In this document: in pieces, positions 7,130-7,948 of the stretch
Numbering within the stretch: position 1 is the first letter of the stretch
How the letters are laid out: every line of letters begins with the position of its first letter
Source: an uncultured Eubacteriales bacterium
GTDB lineage: Bacteria; Bacillota; Clostridia; Monoglobales; Firm-18
Length of the DNA: 7,948 nt
Direction: 5' to 3'
NCBI GenBank assembly: GCA_905210885.1
Contig: CAJLYO010000069.1
Location: forward strand, 1-7,948
The notes under the pieces: generated by a model
Databases searched by the model: none
Told to the model about the DNA's origin: nothing
Seen by the model: only the letters and a program-made list of their open reading frames with translations
Made by a program: the position numbers and the translations under genes

Positions 7130-7804
7130 ATGGATATAAATTTATTTCCTACCAAGGGTAACCTTATAAACGCGGAAAATACCTTAAAGCTTTGCCGCCA
7201 GGGCTACGTTTTGCTTGATAAAAAAAGAAATGTCCTTATAAAGGAAATGATGGATTTAATAGACAGCGCGCGCACCATTCAGAAGGAAATCGACAAGTCC
7301 TTTGCAAAGGCATATAAGGCTCTGCAAAGTGCCAACATTTCCGTAGGCATAGACTCCGTCCAGGAGATAAGCCGCTCAATTCCCGTGGATGATTCCTACG
7401 AGGTGCGGCTGCGCAGCGTCATGGGGGCGGAACTTCCCGTGGTTTCAATCGGCAAAAACGCGGCGGAAAATGAGTTCGGAATATATAAAACCTCGTCATC
7501 CCTTGATATTGCATATCTTGAGTTTAAGAAGGTTAAAGAGCTTACGGCAAAGCTTTCGGAAACGGAAAATTCCGTATACCGCCTTGCAACCGGTATCAAA
7601 AAAACGCAAAAGCGCGCCAACGCTTTGAAAAATATAATGATACCCCGCTACGAAGAAATTACGGCGAATATCCGCAACGTTCTTGAGGAAAAGGAACGCG
7701 AGGACTTCTCGCACATGAAGGTCATAAAGCAGCAAAAAGAGGCGAAAAAATCACCGCGAAAAGGCATAGTGAAAAATGAAAACGGAGAAAACAAAGAACA
7801 GTAA
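7130..7804 (+). CDS. ntpD: V/A-type ATPase subunit D (central shaft)
   Basis: This 224-residue protein is the rotating shaft inside the A3B3 head, equivalent in position to F-type gamma. The N-terminal signature PTKGNLINAENTL (7-19) and GYVLLDKKRNVLI (25-37) begin a long antiparallel coiled coil; the second long helix spans about 125-195 (YLEFKKVKELTAKLSETEN, RANALKNIMIPRYEE). The family length is about 200-215, so the charged C-terminal tail (about 200-224, ending NENGENKEQ) is somewhat long. The last part of that tail is also where the next gene begins. GAGGT (7119-7123) lies 6 bases before the ATG. Only two bases separate the B stop from this start. Confidence 0.95.
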   Translation: MDINLFPTKGNLINAENTLKLCRQGYVLLDKKRNVLIKEMMDLIDSARTIQKEIDKSFAKAYKALQSANISVGIDSVQEISRSIPVDDSYEVRLRSVMGAELPVVSIGKNAAENEFGIYKTSSSLDIAYLEFKKVKELTAKLSETENSVYRLATGIKKTQKRANALKNIMIPRYEEITANIRNVLEEKEREDFSHMKVIKQQKEAKKSPRKGIVKNENGENKEQ

Positions 7805-7948
7805 AATATGCTTTATTTACGGGGCGTCCGATATTTCCGGAACCCCGTTTTTGCCCGATAAAAACAGGGGAGACATAGTTATTGCGGCCGATGCCGGGCT
7901 CGAATTCCTCAAAAAAAACGGAATAAAACCCGACTTTATCCTCGGCGA
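7776..7948 (+). CDS. thiN: Thiamine pyrophosphokinase, N-terminal part (3' end outside the window)
   Basis: Fifty-seven codons are visible before the window ends. They read as the start of thiamine pyrophosphokinase, which transfers pyrophosphate from ATP to thiamine to make the cofactor thiamine diphosphate in the cytoplasm. Visible support: a short beta strand ICFIYGAS (11-18), DIVIAADAGLEFL (33-45), matching the family AaDgG segment, and GIKPDFILG (49-57) leading into the expected GD of the substrate-binding GDxDS motif. The ATG at 7776 overlaps subunit D by 29 bases and has only a distant AAAAGG (7759-7764) as ribosome site; no better in-frame start exists before the conserved part. Being overlapped by D, it is probably translated from the ATPase message. 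A terminator-like hairpin lies in its early codons (7819-7852). Confidence 0.82.
   Translation, partial: MKTEKTKNSKICFIYGASDISGTPFLPDKNRGDIVIAADAGLEFLKKNGIKPDFILG
7819..7852 (+). terminator. Possible intrinsic terminator or attenuator within the start of thiN
   Basis: ACGGGG (7819-7824) pairs perfectly with CCCCGT (7843-7848); an inner TCCG (7827-7830) pairs with CGGA (7838-7841) across a 7-base loop, with a small internal bulge (CG opposite A). Five Ts (7848-7852) follow. It begins 14 bases after the subunit D stop, where an operon terminator would be expected, but it also codes for thiN residues about 15-26. It may be a real partial terminator or a coincidence of coding sequence. Confidence 0.35.

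Noticed and set aside
7808..7850. ATG at 7808 just after the subunit D stop as an alternative start for the next gene.
   Set aside because: It is out of frame with the thiamine pyrophosphokinase motifs, and its product shows no resemblance to anything.

Overview
The window lies inside a long single-strand operon for a V/A-type (vacuolar/archaeal-type, rotary) ATPase of a bacterium. All eight recognisable subunit or neighbour genes after the first are complete except the last, and all run on the + strand. The protein sequences (Clostridia-style subunit C, an extended subunit K, the A subunit P-loop), mid-range GC content, strong GGAGG-type ribosome binding sites and frequent GTG starts suggest an anaerobic Firmicute of the class Clostridia, most likely an Oscillospiraceae/Ruminococcaceae-like or uncultured gut lineage. 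This placement is by family resemblance only, with no database search.

Layout: 1-741, subunit C (5' end outside the window); 731-2617, subunit I; 2636-3052, subunit K; 3068-3376, subunit F; 3392-3958, subunit E; 3976-5757, catalytic subunit A; 5754-7127, subunit B; 7130-7804, subunit D; 7776-7948 (runs off the end), start of a thiamine pyrophosphokinase. Genes overlap or are separated by at most 18 bases, and I see no internal promoter. There is no gene-free stretch of 300 bases. The only terminator-like element is a GC-rich hairpin followed by five Ts at 7819-7852, just after the subunit D stop but inside the start of the thiamine gene.

How they work together: A and B form the catalytic hexamer, D and F the central shaft, C (the d/AC39-type subunit) the socket joining the shaft to the membrane ring, K the rotor ring, I the membrane stator carrying the half channels, and E the peripheral stalk. 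The complex couples ATP hydrolysis or synthesis to H+ or Na+ movement. The ion-site residues of K look more like a proton-type than a sodium-type ring (inference). The small G/H stalk partner of E is not in the window and may lie upstream.

I found no new biological system here. The points worth a second look are modest: the ion-site residues and N-terminal extension of K, its distinctive codon use, the rearranged gene order, the P-loop variant in A, the D-thiamine gene overlap with its hairpin, and a large excess of AAGCTT sites.
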